12,422 nucleotides of DNA, from NCBI GenBank assembly GCA_035495465.1, contig DATJFX010000018.1, forward strand, positions 1-12,422, read 5' to 3'. A program made the translations under genes and the position numbers. The DNA comes from DATJFX01 sp035495465 (GTDB lineage: Bacteria > Patescibacteriota > Doudnabacteria > UBA920 > O2-02-FULL-48-8). Each line of letters opens with the position of its first letter. Position 1 is the first letter of the stretch. This document shows positions 11,200 to 12,422 of this stretch, piece by piece. Below the pieces are notes generated by a model, which made no database searches, was not told the DNA's origin, and saw nothing but the letters and a program-made list of their open reading frames with translations.

Positions 11200-12422
11200 T
11201 TATAGCCTCTCAATCTCTTTTCTTAGATCCGCTACAGCTTCAAATTCTTCTTGGGTTAAATCCGCGCTAGAAACTCCGCCGGCGACTTTCGCGTTACCAT
11301 GAATTAAGTAAGATTGAAACAACGGACTTTGCTCAAAGGCAACTACCGAATAGTACGGCAGTAAATTATTCGACTGTGCTAAGGTTAAAATTTTGGACTT
11401 AATAAGTTGAACCTGGGAAGAGATGGGGCCGGATCGCAAAGTACTAATATCAATTTTTTTCAAATCATCAATTACTTTGATTTGATTCAAAGAGCCGATA
11501 CCCTGTCGATTTAGATTTGGCATTTCCATACGTCTTTCTGGAATACTCGAGCGCATAGGTTCGGATGGAATTGGAGATTTTCGCATGGTTAGCACAGGCA
11601 TTTCCGGAGCCACAGGTTTGGCTGGAGCAGCAGCCGGGGTAATTTTAGGCGAAGCTGGCAGTTCAGGAGTGACAGTTTCTCGTTTGATTTCCTCAGCAGT
11701 CATTTTCACAGGCTGCGTTTTTACCATATTACTTGCTGGGATCACAGAAGGATTAGGAAGACTTACCTTTGGCGCTTGCATAGGCTGAGTTTGCTGTTGC
11801 ATCCTCTGCTTCAAAGCATCCAAATCCACGCCATGAGCACCAGAAGAAACAACAGGGGCGCTTACCGAAGCAATTTTTTTCTCAAAATCAGATCCTGCTG
11901 GCATAGAAGCCGGGGTAGATGGTCTAGGAACAGGAATATTCGCTTGTAGAGGTAATGAGGTTTCCACTGCGGTATTATTTACGTTTGGATATCTTAAATG
12001 ATTATAAATGCTAATTACCTGAACTAATTTTTCTTTATCTGCAGGATTGAGATTTTTCGCATTCGGGCTGGAAAATAAATATTGGGTTAATTCGTAACTT
12101 CCGCCATTTGATGATTTTGGATCAGTATAACTAATGTAATCTTTCAGCCAATTGCTGATATAACCATTAATCTTATCCTCCGACTTAAGCCTGATTGCCT
12201 GCGTTCCAATAATTTCTTGATTGCGCGTTAGTGCGTCCAAAAACATTTGCCTCTCATTAGCATCCGGACCAACACCATCCTCCAATATTGATAAATATTC
12301 GTCTAGTTTATTGACAAGTCCAATATTTTGACTCAATGCATACATTATGCTACCCGCAAATAATTGCTCTTGGGTTTTTTTATCTAAGCTAAACAAGGCT
12401 AACCATTTAGCTCTAAGTAATA
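11200..12422 (-). CDS. Unrecognised protein with Pro/Ala/Met-rich central linker, 5' end outside the window
   Basis: The frame is open to the right edge (407 codons visible). A TTG at 12396 is possible, but upstream codons continue without a stop (ending ...RAKWLA), so the true start probably lies beyond 12422. Residues below count from that TTG. About 1-135 is a helical domain (AGSIMYALSQNIGLVNKLDE, and ADKEKLVQVISIYNHLRYPN). About 145-300 is a low-complexity linker rich in Pro, Ala, Met and Ser. About 300-398 is a second helical domain (VIDDLKKIDISTLRSG, and LTQEEFEAVADLRKEIERL at the end). No membrane helix, no Cys and no catalytic motif were seen. Two helical ends joined by a flexible linker suggest a scaffold or adaptor, but this is inference. 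It ends 14 nt before the 15-bp terminator. Confidence 0.8.
   Translation of the reverse strand, partial: LLRAKWLALFSLDKKTQEQLFAGSIMYALSQNIGLVNKLDEYLSILEDGVGPDANERQMFLDALTRNQEIIGTQAIRLKSEDKINGYISNWLKDYISYTDPKSSNGGSYELTQYLFSSPNAKNLNPADKEKLVQVISIYNHLRYPNVNNTAVETSLPLQANIPVPRPSTPASMPAGSDFEKKIASVSAPVVSSGAHGVDLDALKQRMQQQTQPMQAPKVSLPNPSVIPASNMVKTQPVKMTAEEIKRETVTPELPASPKITPAAAPAKPVAPEMPVLTMRKSPIPSEPMRSSIPERRMEMPNLNRQGIGSLNQIKVIDDLKKIDISTLRSGPISSQVQLIKSKILTLAQSNNLLPYYSVVAFEQSPLFQSYLIHGNAKVAGGVSSADLTQEEFEAVADLRKEIERL

Noticed and set aside
10689..11213. 174-residue form of the PIN protein
   Set aside because: The extra 25 residues run through the terminator hairpin and promoter; the shorter form begins with the canonical PIN strand.
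11200..12396. TTG at 12396 as the true start
   Set aside because: The frame stays open to the window edge and the upstream residues look like normal coding sequence, so the gene is treated as partial.
1..12422. CRISPR array or TGA-recoded genetic code
   Set aside because: No regularly spaced direct repeats are present, and TGA serves as a normal stop for the sigma gene and recG.

Overview
The window looks like chromosomal DNA from an uncultivated small-genome bacterium, most likely a member of the Patescibacteria (Candidate Phyla Radiation). The grounds are the gene families present (a DUF5667-type membrane protein behind an ECF-like sigma factor, and a PrgI/VirB4 cluster), very tight gene packing, AT-leaning composition, absence of Shine-Dalgarno sequences before nearly all host genes, and frequent extended -10 promoters (TGnTATAAT type). 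The assignment rests on family recognition without a database search. Standard stop usage, including TGA after recG and after the sigma gene, argues against the TGA-recoded Patescibacteria lineages.

Layout, left to right. (1) 1-1347, + strand: the end of a sigma-70-like factor, overlapped by a DUF5667 membrane protein, forming a likely sigma/membrane-regulator pair. (2) 1348-1720: a non-coding stretch rich in hairpins, with a terminator, an extended -10 promoter, two long hairpins, and a 5' half of a tRNA-Ser broken in the anticodon loop by a short inverted-repeat element. (3) 1721-2415: a complete tRNA-Ser(UGA), a two-TM protein starting 8 nt after its CCA, and a tRNA-Arg(GCG). (4) 2477-4516: recG, apparently leaderless. 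(5) 4518-5659: a GC-rich cassette unlike its surroundings, with its own consensus promoter, three unrecognised short genes that each have a strong Shine-Dalgarno, a heavily folded non-coding segment and a strong terminator. (6) 5669-10622, - strand: a five-gene operon for a type IV secretion-like apparatus: PrgI/VirB3-like protein, VirB4 N-domain-like protein, VirB4 ATPase, membrane-anchored M15-type peptidase, and membrane-anchored TolB-like propeller. (7) 10689-11138, - strand: an orphan PIN-domain protein. (8) 11200-12422, - strand: the 3' part of an unrecognised protein with a Pro/Ala/Met-rich middle.

How the parts may work together. The minus-strand operon reads as an envelope-spanning machine: PrgI and the VirB4 parts would power and anchor it, the peptidase could open the wall, and the propeller could bind outside the membrane. 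No VirD4, VirB6, relaxase or pilin lies inside the window, so conjugation, DNA uptake and protein export all remain open. The cassette at 4518-5659 is the most unusual part: composition, translation signals and promoter type all differ from the host genes, and it forms a complete transcription unit placed exactly between two convergent host units.
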